A stretch of 64,000 nt of DNA from Ficedula albicollis. Its lineage: Eukaryota; Chordata; Aves; Passeriformes; Muscicapidae. A program made the translations under genes and the position numbers. Of this stretch, positions 52,161 to 64,000 are shown in pieces. The notes below the pieces were generated by a model. It ran no database searches. It saw nothing but the letters and a program-made list of their open reading frames with translations, and was not told the origin of the DNA. Position 1 is the first letter of the stretch, and every line of letters begins with the position of its first letter. The stretch covers positions 12,472,040 to 12,536,039 of the forward strand of contig NC_021677.1 of the NCBI RefSeq assembly GCF_000247815.1, read 5' to 3'.

Positions 52161-54964
52161 CAGGAGAAATTGAATCTGCAGCCTGTACTTTTAAGGTGCT
52201 TGGGGAATATACTGTTGCTGCTGCGGGTGTCTCGTGTGAGAATCTCTCACAAATGCCTGTAAAAAGTCCTAGATTTATCCAAAAATCTCTTGGTATTTGT
52301 TGGTCTTAACTACAGGTGTGTCCTCGCCTGTCTCATGTGATAAGCTGTATGTAAACAAGTGTGCATTTTCACATGCCAAAAACCATAAAATGTGCCTGTT
52401 GCCTTCCACTGTTGAGCTTGAGGCTAGAATTTGACTTTTCATTTTACCCCCCGAAAAGGCAGAATATCCTCTCTGGACATGCAGTTTCTTTTCTTTAAAT
52501 TAGAAATAAATATCTAAGAACTGATAAATCAGTGCCTTAATTTCTTTGCATTGAATAGAAAACTTCCCTAAAAAAAAGAAAAAAATGCAGAAAAGCAAAA
52601 CAAACCAAATCACACAACAGTAGCATATGTTTGATTTCCTCAAACGGTTTTGACAATGCCTAATTGGAAGCATTTGAAACACTGAAAAACTGTTACTTGG
52701 TAGCAGTTGTGCATCTTCACTAAATCTGGGGCGAAGAAAGTGTGATAAAGCCAAGCTGTTCACAGCCCAGGCCAGTAGCCTGGAGAGCTCTGAGTGGAGG
52801 ATTCCCAAGCTGAACCTCTGTGGCTCTCAGTGATCTTTTCCTGGGGCTAAAGGAAACACAGCATCACATTTTGCTCAAAGAGCTCCAGGGTGTGGAGGGC
52901 AGGATACACATAACCCACAATGTTTTCCCTGGTAGATTTTTTTGGATGGCTTCCCTCGGTTTTTAAGTCTTCATAGCTACATAATCACTGCTTGTTAACA
53001 TTAAGAAAAAAAAAATCGAAAAAAAAAAAAAAACAAATAGGGGAACTGGCTTTGTTCTAACTCTTTTTTTGCATGTACTCAAAAAAAAAAAAAAAAGCAG
53101 AAGAAAATGGATTTGTATGTTAAAGGCCAAATTCACCTGTGCAGAGTGGTAGTCTAATGTGCTTGCTGTAATATCTAAAAGTGCTATAAGCCTCATTGAT
53201 AACTAACTACCTATTGGTATGTTTAGAAAACTAGTTATTAGCTTCCAAAATGAATAAATTTTTTTAAAATGCCAATACTAAATAGCAAATAATTGGAAAC
53301 AGCACAGGCTTGTTTATTGTGCTTGCTTACTGCTGTTGTTTGGATAATAAATAACTGTGGGGCTTCTCTGAAAAACACTGCAGAAAGGCAGAGCTAAGGT
53401 CAAGATTATGTGTCAGCAATTTGAAAGAGGCAGATGTAATATATGAGTATTGTAAAAAGCAAAAATCAAACAATACAATCACTGGAAAGACCCACTAAAG
53501 AGTTGGACATACGGAATTCCATTGCAGAAAACTTTTTGTAGGCACCTGATCTTCAAGGTAGAGTCCATAACCCCAAATTATGCCACTGGGTAATGACTAA
53601 GGAAAGTCAATTTTATCAAAAAGACAATCTTCAAAATAGCTGTTATCTGTGCAGGGAGCTGCTAGAGGCATGGAAGGGTGTTTGCTCACACCCTGCAGCT
53701 GTTCCCGTGTAACATCCCAGCAGATGTGGAGGCCTCCATCCATGGGGAGCCCCACTGCAGAGTGCCCCCAGCTGCCTTTCAGGATGAGTGTAGCCCTGCT
53801 GAGGGGCTGGCTGTCCTTGCCAGTTCACATCCAGATGATGTGCAGACACACTGCTCATCTCCTGGGAGATTATCCCAGTCGTGGTGAGAAAAACTGCCCG
53901 GTCAGGGCAAGTGCTGCTCCATCATCTCTGTACCCTTGTGCCAAAAAGGATGCAAGATGCTTGGCATCAGAGCTGAATTCTTTATCTTCTGGCAGGAGAT
54001 TGATGAGGTTTAATTTGAGCTCTTAAGGAACAATTTTGTAAATTGCCTACAATGACTTATCTGGGATAGGAGGAAAAAATATATTTTTCTGAATTGCCAG
54101 TTATTAGCTAGTTGATATATTTTCAAATCTCACTCAAGACTTTTACTCTTTAGGAATGCAACTTGTTGCATTTGTTTGTTTGAGGACACCAGCAACCAAG
54201 GCATTAATTTGCTGTGGTGAGGGACTTTAACAAAACAAACTTTTGAGCATGTTTTCAGAGCAGCTCTAAAGCTGCTGGGTAAGGGAGCCTCTTTGGAGAT
54301 GCTGGCTATGCCTCTCTCAATGGTGGCTGACACAGAACAAGGCACCCTGCTAGAATTTACTGCTGCCTATGTATATGTGTATTAAACCAAGCCCTAAAGC
54401 AGGTGTCCTCATAGGATGCTAGAAATTACAATTTCACACTGCTCTGATTATCAATAGTTCAAGTTAAATGACAGATTTAAACAGGCCAGTTTAAGTCACA
54501 AGAAAGGACACAACAGTCTTTTAAAAGGTAGTGTATTTTGTGGTTGTTTAAATATAGAAGCATTAAAAGGAATATTTCAATGAAAAACATTCAATAATTT
54601 AACAGTGTCATTGTTTTCCTGCTGCCAAGTGCTTGAGATGCTGAAATCTCTTTCAGACAGCTTCCCATTTTCACTAGAGTCTGCTCTTAGTAGTGGTAGA
54701 AAGCAGAATATTCCCACTTATTTTTGCATAAAATAATCCCTTACTTTACAACTGGTCTTTCTCCCTTACCAGCAGGAATAGTACCATGGTGGGTTTTTTA
54801 ACTGAAGGTTAAGAAGTGTTATTGAAAAATCAAAATACTGTTCTGCAGACACTGATGTGCAGCAACTTCAGATTTTTTTGATGAAGGGGAAATTATATTC
54901 TGTATTATCCAACTACAAATTTGCACTCTGACTAGAGCAGAATACTGAATTAAATGTGCAGGGC
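52161..54964. other. Intergenic, no gene seen
   Basis: This stretch includes A-rich tracts near 53.0-53.1 kb and a more GC-rich patch at 53641-53970. That patch has overlapping open frames on both strands, none with recognisable protein similarity. Confidence 0.6.
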
Positions 54965-54975
54965 GGGGGGGGGGG
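54965..54975. repeat. G11 tract
   Basis: Eleven G, preceded by gggc. It lies 25 bp before the second tandem duplication, echoing the G298 run that precedes the first. Confidence 0.9.
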
Positions 54976-55000
54976 CAGTCCTTCCTGATATCTGATGCAG

Positions 55001-55999
55001 GAGCCAAAATTTTTTCCCACAGGAAAAGGAGAGACCCCAGTTTGAAAGAGGACTACAAGCTGGAAGCAATAATGCTTGAGAAAGACAGAAATGCTGAATA
55101 AGGGCGTGTAGGTGGTAGCAGATCAGCACTTTCAGCAGCACATCAGAAATGCCATGCTGCAGAAGTCCTTTAGGATGAGAGACAGGCAGCTGTGCAAGGA
55201 CCATGACTAGGTGATGGAGCTGCAGCTGATAGCAATTATTGTCCCAGGCATCAGCTGAAATCAGCACTGAGCTCAGAAACACAAAGGCTTCCTGCAGAGT
55301 TAAGGGGATGGGGAGAAGGTGATGTGCTTGGGGTTGCAGAGAGGGAGGAGGTAATAGGATAACTTCCAAATTACTGTTCTGTGTTAGCCCTACAGCAAGA
55401 GGTCAGGAGAAGAAAGAAAGGAGAGCAGAAAGGAGTGAGCTCCATTACCCCGGAGCAGCACTGGAGGAGCCAGGTAACTCTTTTGTTGGGTGTTTCCTTG
55501 TCAGCCATGGCTGCAGTGTCAGCCCAAGGTGCTGACAAAGCAGAGCTCTGCTGAGGCTGAGAGTGTGCCCAGACTGGAAGTCAGAGATGGCAGCTCTGTG
55601 AGTGTCTCTAACACCAGGATCCTGAGTCTGGCCACAGCTGTACTGGCAAAACTAACTCCCAACAGAGAAATTAGCTATGCTGGCAAAAGTTCAATTTTGC
55701 CAGTAAAACCACATCTATGTTAGGGCCTTTTGCCAGCACAGCTGTGCTGGTTGCAAATCCCATGTCCTCACACCCCTGACTTTCTGCTGGCAAAAGTTTT
55801 GTGTAGGATTTGCCTCAGAAAGAAAATAACAGGGAGATCCACTTGTATTGATTCAAAGCTACTTGTTTTAATGTAGAAAGTAAGGCAGAATTTCCATAAT
55901 GGTATAGTTTATTCAGTCTCTCTTTCGAGCTTTTCTCACTTGCGTCTCTTAAATGTTGATTTTTTTCTTATTTTTATTTATTTTTTTTTGTGTGTGTGT
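55001..55999 (+). repeat. 999-bp tandem duplication, copy 1
   Basis: It starts gagccaaaattttttcccac and ends in a T tract and (GT)n. It looks identical to 56000-56998 at an offset of 999. The duplicated open frames within it (minus 54950-55369, plus 55490-55723) have no recognised domain. Confidence 0.95.
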
Positions 56000-56998
56000 G
56001 AGCCAAAATTTTTTCCCACAGGAAAAGGAGAGACCCCAGTTTGAAAGAGGACTACAAGCTGGAAGCAATAATGCTTGAGAAAGACAGAAATGCTGAATAA
56101 GGGCGTGTAGGTGGTAGCAGATCAGCACTTTCAGCAGCACATCAGAAATGCCATGCTGCAGAAGTCCTTTAGGATGAGAGACAGGCAGCTGTGCAAGGAC
56201 CATGACTAGGTGATGGAGCTGCAGCTGATAGCAATTATTGTCCCAGGCATCAGCTGAAATCAGCACTGAGCTCAGAAACACAAAGGCTTCCTGCAGAGTT
56301 AAGGGGATGGGGAGAAGGTGATGTGCTTGGGGTTGCAGAGAGGGAGGAGGTAATAGGATAACTTCCAAATTACTGTTCTGTGTTAGCCCTACAGCAAGAG
56401 GTCAGGAGAAGAAAGAAAGGAGAGCAGAAAGGAGTGAGCTCCATTACCCCGGAGCAGCACTGGAGGAGCCAGGTAACTCTTTTGTTGGGTGTTTCCTTGT
56501 CAGCCATGGCTGCAGTGTCAGCCCAAGGTGCTGACAAAGCAGAGCTCTGCTGAGGCTGAGAGTGTGCCCAGACTGGAAGTCAGAGATGGCAGCTCTGTGA
56601 GTGTCTCTAACACCAGGATCCTGAGTCTGGCCACAGCTGTACTGGCAAAACTAACTCCCAACAGAGAAATTAGCTATGCTGGCAAAAGTTCAATTTTGCC
56701 AGTAAAACCACATCTATGTTAGGGCCTTTTGCCAGCACAGCTGTGCTGGTTGCAAATCCCATGTCCTCACACCCCTGACTTTCTGCTGGCAAAAGTTTTG
56801 TGTAGGATTTGCCTCAGAAAGAAAATAACAGGGAGATCCACTTGTATTGATTCAAAGCTACTTGTTTTAATGTAGAAAGTAAGGCAGAATTTCCATAATG
56901 GTATAGTTTATTCAGTCTCTCTTTCGAGCTTTTCTCACTTGCGTCTCTTAAATGTTGATTTTTTTCTTATTTTTATTTATTTTTTTTTGTGTGTGTGT
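56000..56998 (+). repeat. 999-bp tandem duplication, copy 2
   Basis: It abuts copy 1 head-to-tail. Matching ends within the terminal (GT)n, where copy 2 continues tgagcactttaa. Confidence 0.95.
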
Positions 56999-57518
56999 TG
57001 AGCACTTTAATACCAAATCATCAAAAATGCAATCTGGTAACCTAAACCATATTACAGCTTCAATGCAGCTCTGCCTCATTCTGTGCTAAACCACAGTTCT
57101 TTGATAAAAAACATGATAAAGAGCTACATTGTACAAAACACAGTACAGCCAGCTGCAAATATTCCAGGGCTATCCAGTAGTAAATAGCATAAAGTACAGA
57201 ATGTGTGGAGGCTAATGCTCTCATTCATTCCTGGAGATATATATATATTTAAAGTAAGAATCAGATGAAGAAAACCATGTAAAATCTGCCTACCATCAGC
57301 TGAAAGCATGAAGAAAACTGAGTTTTTACCACTTATCTGCAAAATGAGAACACAGTGCAAATATAGATGTATTTTCAGAGCTCTAAACTGGATTTAAGAG
57401 TGAATTAAAGCTCTAGACCATTTCTCCTCTGTGCTGCAAGAAACTGGTGTTGGGCTTTGATTTTGTAAGTTAAGTCACACTGGTTTTACCACGCTGACTG
57501 AGGAAGAAGAAGGGTCAG

Positions 57519-57630
57519 AGAATCATAGAAAATGCTGAGCTGGAGGGGACCCATCAGGGAGTTTGAGCCCAACTTGTGGCCCTGCACAGGACTCCCCAAA
57601 AATCCCACCCAATGCCTGAGAGTGCTGTCC
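57519..57630 (-). mobile_element. CR1 LINE 3' fragment (antisense orientation)
   Basis: Read on the + strand it begins 'agaatcatagaaaatgctga', then 'gctggaggggacccatcagg', 'tggccctgcacaggactccc' and 'caatgcctgagagtgctgtc'. This is the reverse complement of an avian CR1 3' end whose tail is the attctatgattct-type repeat. It is truncated after about 110 bp. Confidence 0.88.
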
Positions 57631-60600
57631 ACTTGTAATGTCACTGAAACACCTTTTATAAAAATAAATATTCAGCAAATGGGTGTGCATAAAGGAGCTA
57701 GAAAATGTGGGCTGTCTCCTAGAGGCCTGTGGAATAAATGAGGTTGATGCACAGATTGCTCCTTGGTGTAATCTGGTGCAAATTCTCTTTCTAAATAGGA
57801 AAAAAACCCAATGAAGTATCTTTGAAAGTGCACAGACATGCACAAGTACACCAAAACAGGCTGTTTGTGAGCTCTAATGTTGCTGAGCTGTGCTGATATA
57901 AAGAACAACATGAAAGCTAAAAGCAAATAATTTCAGGAGTACAACAAGAATTGTGGGCTGGTTTGCAGGGGAGCTGCATATAATGCTTGAGAGTGGAATC
58001 TGATATTTCCCCATTATTTAGAAGGTTCTCCTGTTTTTACCCTAGGGTTATCATCCATTTTTTTTTTTTCAACAGTAGAAAATTATTTTGGTCTCCTGAG
58101 TGTAAACTTTTCTAGGGACAAGTAAGTGCACAAGCACAACCTGGAACTTTTCCTTCTATTGACAGCCTGTTTTCACTCAACATGTCTTTGATACTAGTTC
58201 TACTTGCAAATGTGCTGATGTGGGAAGCTTTGGTGAAAAACAGATAAACAAATGGGATTGCATCAGCCTTGTTTTCTGGGGAAACCAGGATTAAAAATCT
58301 ATTTGCATAACTCTATATACAAAGCAGAGTGCTTTGGGTGACCCCTTCATAAAAAACTAAAAATAAAAAAAGATTGCTCAGTAGGTAGAATGTCCTTTTC
58401 CAAAATGTTACCTGAGTCTAATATTGTAGGAAAACTCTCTCTTGCCAGGAATATCCTGAAGAAGTGCCAGAGGCTTGCTGGCTCCCAGACATGTTGGGAG
58501 TTATTCATAACTCAGTGTGGGTACCTACTAGCACTGGAATGTGCAAAGTGATTTTTTGAAACCCACACAGAATCTTCAGAAGATGGTCATATTTGATGTA
58601 GGCTTTTTCATGCTATAGAGACTGTGCATAAGAAATCACAGCATGCATAAATAGTGCCAAGACTTGAAATTCCAGCCTTTTCCCAAGGAGACAGATCCCA
58701 CAACAGGGTTTTTAAAAAATTTTTCTTTTTCTTTTTTTTTCTTTTTCCTTTTCTCTCTCTTCTTTTTCGTCTGTGGTCATGCTGTGGCCAGAAGATGAGT
58801 AGGAAGTCCAATATTGTATTTTTGACGTGGTGAAAATTGCACTTGTGTTGCTGTAGATCTGAGTGAACATCTGTGATGTTTAATTATGGTGGTAGCACCA
58901 AAGCATTAAAAAGATCTTTCTGCTCAGTCACAACTTGTCATGAAGAAAGAATAAGTTTATTTAACTGGTTTCTGTTTTGTTTTCCTAGAGCTGATAACAA
59001 AGACTAGGCCTGAGAAACAGCACATATTCTGAAATTCCATCACAGTTGTTAGCAACTGTGGTTGTTCTGTGGAATTTCAATTATGACTTTTTTTTCTGTA
59101 AAAAATAGGAAGCTTTGTGAGTAGGTGCAAAAGTAGAAATTTACCCCTTTGAAATTTTTGTTATTTGTTTGCCATATTAAAGATTCTTAGGCCAACAGAG
59201 GGAACAAACTTAAAGAAAAATACCAAGTAATATTGGGAATGGGATGCCAAAAATCTATTCAGCATATTCAGAAACACTGCAAGAGACTTGACTTGACTCT
59301 GTATGACAAATTATACAGCAGAATAGATAGGTGTCACAAATGATATGGGTGTGGTATAAAGACTGCAGAGCAAAGGTGAGAGAGTGTTGTCAAATACTCC
59401 TGCCATGCAGTCTTGGCAGGAATACTAGTTAGAGAGACATCTATTTTTTAAACAATTAAAATCTGCACGCTTTTTTTCCCTTTTTCTCTAAAAATATTCA
59501 AGTAGTGAAATGGATTCTGAGCTGCTGTGCTCCGGAGTTCCTTTTGATTCTAATTTCCTGAAGATGGTTGTAACCTGACACTTTCCTAAGTCTCAGCTCA
59601 AGAGATCTCTGAATGCATTTCTTTCCATGGTGATAAAATAATCTCTTAACATAAGCCCGAGTTTTTAGGGGACTTTTAAGTCACAGAATGCTTCTAGCCT
59701 CTGATAACATTAAATAAATTAAGAATTTGTCTGCTCTTCTCACCACAGAGATACATGCCATATGTTTGTTGTGCTTATTGTCAGTGGAGAGGGAGGTCAA
59801 ACAGCTATTCCTTCCTGTACTGTTCTGTCTCAATGTGCAGGAGATATGTCAGGGGAGTTTGGGGTCTTGCATTCCAGAAGCAAGGAAATTGTCTGCTCTG
59901 TGGCCAGGGAAAGCTTGCTTGGCTTTTTCTTCTGCTTCTGGAAGGTCCATTGGAGCAGCCTCTGTGTCAGGAAATAAATAAACAGTATTTTGGCAGTCTT
60001 TTCAGATTATGCAGAAAATGTGAAGTTTACAGGAGATCATTGAGATAAAGAACTAATTTTCTGCAATAACTTCTTTTCTGTGGTTCATTGCATGTCTGTA
60101 GGCATGATAGGGCAATTTAAGCTGGCCCTGATTAGAGGTTAAACATTAAAGGTTATTCCCTTGGGGGAGATACATGTTTCCATGCTCTATTTTTTTGTTT
60201 GAATTACCAGGTATAAACCAACAGGTGATGTAAGGAAATATTAAGATTGATCTGTCTTTTGCCCTTACCTGAGAGAGTACAGTCCTGATTCACAGAAATT
60301 CCCTAACACAAGATCTTCTGGATGTTTTTCCCCTTTAACCAGGGTGGGTTTCTCCCCTCTGTGCAATGGCACCAACTCTGCCAGGCTGCCCCACGAGCTG
60401 GGGTGTGCACAGCCCAGGAGCCCACAGCCTGCATCCCCCAGCCCTTTGGCAGGGCACAGTGCAAAAAGAGCTTTCTTGCTCTGATGGCTGTGGAAAGCCA
60501 GCACAAGTGGAACACACTCTGCAGATCGATTCCCAACTGCTGAGGGAATGAATGCTTTCAAAAACTTTTTCTTTGTTGCCTGTTTCCTATGCCGTGGCTT

Positions 60601-63600
60601 CCAACCCTTCTGGCTTGAAAGGCATTATTTCAAAACCTGTAGGGTTCTGGAAATCAATAGATGGGGCAGATTCTTTGCTTTGTTTTCGAGCGGCACAGAG
60701 GGACAAAAGCCACCCCATCTGAATGCAGGAGCAGAGAGAGAGCAGAGATGGGTTTTATTCTGTGTGAGCTCCAGCACACACAGCATCTCCTGATGAGGAG
60801 AGGGGAGATGAGACCAGAGGGTGGTAAAACAGCTGTAGTCTGCATTTGGGCAATGAACTCTGGGGCATCGAACAAGATAGCCTGAGGCTGAAGTCTGCTC
60901 TCACTTCAGTGGAGCAGAATTTGGGGTATGGTGGAAAGGTGTTGGTTTTTCCATCTCTTTCTTGGGCTGTCCTCCATGGAAAAATTCCTAGTTTTAATAA
61001 ATACCCTCCCAAACTCCTTCTGGGCAGGGTGATTTGAGAACCCCCTACGTGGGCTGTAAGACCTCTGGTGGAAGAACACAACAGGAGTGTATTTCTGGCC
61101 CCATGTCTGGGCAATCTGTGGTGGATCAAAGCAGCAGTGGCACACTTGCTCTCCATGCTGGCAGGGAAGGATCTGGCCTGTGGGAGGAAAAGCCTTGCTG
61201 ATACCTTCACAGTGCATGGGGCACCCCAGTGCTGGGAAAATCCAGAGACCTGGTGTGGAGAAGGTCAGAGTGAAGTTCAGAGGGGTCCTTTGTGCTCTGT
61301 GTGTGATGAAAGGCGATTATCAGGCTGCAAGCCTCTCCCTGCATGGTGGGAATGAGGTGCTCCTGGAAGGAGGACTCACTTGTGTGAGAATCACTTTAAA
61401 GAGGGAGAAGTGCAGGAAAATGAGTGTCTCCAGTGAGACAGGACATGTCAAGGAGGAAGGGGGACAGTACAGTCAGGAGGAGAATGTTGCATGGGAAGAG
61501 AGGAAGGTGAACAGAAGGAAAGAAAAAGAAAAGCAACTGTAATGGGAGAAAAGAACTCTCAAAATATAAAATAAGATGTTTCTTTATAATTGGATGGAGC
61601 TGCCAGATTAACTCTTTTCTCCCACATTGCCAGGATAATCTCTTTATTCTATTGTATATCATCTGCTAGTCTAGCCGGCATGAGTTACATCCCTTACAAA
61701 ATGTGCATGTGTGGTAAGCAGAGCTGACCTGCAAAATAAGAGCTTTCTTAAATGGGATATGAAGAAATTATTTGACTCCAGAGGCAAGCTTGCAGCCTCC
61801 TTTAATGAAAGTTTTGTTTTAGACTTTCCTAAAGAGATAGAGGGAGGCCTTGAAGCAATTGCATAATTTTAAATATTAAGGGTGTAAATTTCATAAAGCC
61901 TCAAACCATGCACAAGGCTTAATTTTCCCATGTTTTCAAGATGGCTTGTGCATTGGCTAATGAAGTTCAACTTTGCTTCTGATGTTTTAAAGTTGAGTTT
62001 GCTTTCTAGTACATCTTTCATGTCCCACAAGTTAGTTTCCTGGGTTACAAGCAGGGAACACAATGGAGATATGGCTGCATCCTGTTATAGATGCTTCTTT
62101 GGACCTTTGCCACTTTATGGGTGTCCTTGTTTCCTTGTAATGACTTTTCAGTATTGAGAGAGAACAATGTCCAGCCAATCTCTGCTAATTTTATTAAAGG
62201 TAGTTCTCAAAATGAAGAATGGTGTGGGACTGACTCTTAAGTCAGGAACTTATTCACAAATCTGAGCATTGGCCCAGGACTGCAACTGCAGTAAGAGCTG
62301 CTTGCTGGGGCAAATAAATGGTGTGTTATTTCAATGTATTTTCTTTGACAATTGCCAGAAGCAGAGATAATTCAGAGAAGAGTCTTTGTTTCTGTGACTC
62401 CACTGTGGCAGGAAACCACACTGAAAACAGACTTTGCCATAAACAGAACTAAGACCAAAAAAAAAGTTTCCCGCCTTAGTGAGTGTAAGTGTTCTTACTG
62501 ACACAAAAATAAGGTCTCTGTTTTGGCTTGTGTCATGTTGAGCTGTTTGAAAATTCAGTAACTAGTAACAATTGTGTGTGTTATATGTACACACATTCAA
62601 CAGGATCCTTAAATAAATTACTTGCATAATTGTGCAAAATGGAAATGAATAATTTGTTGTCGAGTAGGTCCTTGCAAACAGTAATTTACCCAAGAAACTC
62701 TCAAGGACAGCAGGGAAACAGGAAGGAAAGAAAAGAGAGAGGGAGAAAAATTTAACAGCAGAGGAAGCAGACTGGATAGAGGAAGTGAAGCTTCACGAAC
62801 ACTGAACAAATGGGATGAGTTTGCCATGAGTACATTCAGGTTGAAAATCTGGGACTAAACTAATTATCAGAGCAGTGGGAGGTCAGAACTGCCTGCCATG
62901 AGCCCTAGGGACCAAAACAGAGATTTAACCCCTTCTGGAAGACTTTTTGTGAAGGGGGCCAGGAGCTGACAGTCCAGGTTGCACTCTCATATTCTGCGTT
63001 TCTGCAGGAGGTTTGTGCATATGGTTATCCTGTGTCTGGCTTGGAGCTGAACAGAAAATTACCATATTATACTTATTTTTCCATTTTAAACTGCAAAGTA
63101 TGAATGGCAAACAGGTAAGGGTTAGACTGAATATTACACAAAAAAAACCCCTCAAAATATCCATTTATTTCCAAAAATATATGATTAATAAATGTCATAG
63201 CAATCATTATGAGGCTACAGCTCATCTTGCATTCAGAAAGTGGAAACCTCCTTTACTAAGTATTTCTGTTTTTTTGTCATTAGCAGTTGCTATTTTATAT
63301 GCAGCCACATAGTAACTCTAGACAGTAAGTGGTAGTAGTCAAGCAGATTTAATTAGTTTTCTTAAAGAAGTTTTCATGTGAGTCCCAGTCCTCACCTCTG
63401 GTGGGAACTGACGGGTACATGGGCAGAATCTTTATTAAGGTTGTTATAGTTCAGCCTGCAAAGTTGGTGACATTCCATTTTCAGTCTTTGTGTAGATCCA
63501 CACATGAAAATTATACTGATTTTTTTTTTTTAAATAATGGACAAGTTTGCTCACAAGCAAATTGATTCCTAAATCCATCTGTTCAAACCAGTATGCTATG

Positions 63601-64000
63601 TGCTATAAATCAGGAAACTCATGAAAAATGAAAAGTGGTGTTATCATATTAGAGAATTCTGCTCTCTTTGGCACTACATACATAATGCCAGTTCCCATAA
63701 TCAACCAGATTTTCCCTGTACTTTCAGAAGCCTGCAGGCTAAATGGAAGTGAATGCTGTGGGCATTATGGTCTTGATTATATGGTGTATCCATTTTCATA
63801 TCCTGGATGTCTGACTGTAGCCTCTGGGCATCTCTAACAGAGGAGCAGGTCCTACTAACTCATGCATTTGTTACTTTATCTGCACCTGCACTTTATATTG
63901 GTTTGGAGCACTTCTGCTGTTAAACCTGCTCTAGGAACTATTTTGAGTAAGTCACCCTGAATGGCTAATTCTGTTCTGGCTATTAGGTACAGCTCCTCAT
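57631..64000. other. Intergenic, no gene seen
   Basis: AT-rich noncoding DNA with a pyrimidine tract at 58718-58767 and a GC-richer interval at 60300-61540. That interval has many overlapping open frames on both strands (up to 151 codons). None shows a recognisable domain, and the multiplicity across frames points to composition rather than coding. Confidence 0.6.
58718..58767. repeat. Polypyrimidine (CT-rich) tract
   Basis: About 50 bases of T with scattered C on the + strand. Confidence 0.85.

Noticed and set aside
54950..56368. A duplicated 139-residue minus-strand protein rich in Leu and Pro
   Set aside because: It is part of the perfect 999-bp duplication. The two frames diverge in sequence only where the unit ends. 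No recognisable family and no splice or promoter context.
61087..61542. 151-codon open frame, mirrored by a 151-codon minus frame at 60755-61210
   Set aside because: Long frames in several phases of a GC-richer patch are expected from composition. No domain is recognisable.

Overview
The window is vertebrate nuclear DNA, almost certainly from a bird. It is AT-rich, has a low gene density and GT-AG introns, and carries CR1 LINE 3' ends of avian type ending in the family's characteristic 'attctatg'-like tails. No bacterial, plasmid or phage gene organisation is present.

The only protein-coding gene I can support is the 3' part of INSC (inscuteable spindle orientation adaptor), on the + strand. 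Six exons (5348-5519, 7698-7876, 17981-18047, 19600-19755, 20402-20478, 21812-21940) join in frame without a stop. They encode the C-terminal 259 residues of the protein: the armadillo-like repeat region and the terminal -ESFV, a class I PDZ ligand. Earlier exons lie upstream of the window. Positions 1-5347 are intron, holding one CR1 fragment; I found no convincing further exon there.

From about 22 kb to 64 kb I find no gene. In mammals INSC is followed by a large gene desert that ends at SOX6 and is rich in conserved noncoding DNA; this stretch fits the INSC-proximal part of that desert. Within it are candidate regulatory elements: a CpG-retaining, octamer-bearing block near 51.45-52.16 kb, a cluster of TCF/SOX-type motifs near 46.7 kb, and a diverged pair of about 0.2-kb repeats at 43.8 and 45.3 kb that keep CCAAT/NF-I-like and E-box motifs.

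Several features look like assembly or sequencing artefacts. One is a 450-base G homopolymer bounded by exactly 24 A on each side; another is a 298-base G homopolymer. There are also two apparently perfect head-to-tail tandem duplications, of 1026 bp (31376-33427) and 999 bp (55001-56998), each starting just downstream of a G homopolymer. They give rise to spurious polyglycine/polyproline and duplicated ORFs.

Other repeats are four recognisable CR1 fragments, one possible CR1 remnant, traces of an old interspersed repeat with a 'ttcagtgggctttgg' core, and several microsatellites and short tandem duplications. I found no tRNA, rRNA, CRISPR, recognisable endogenous retrovirus or undescribed protein system.
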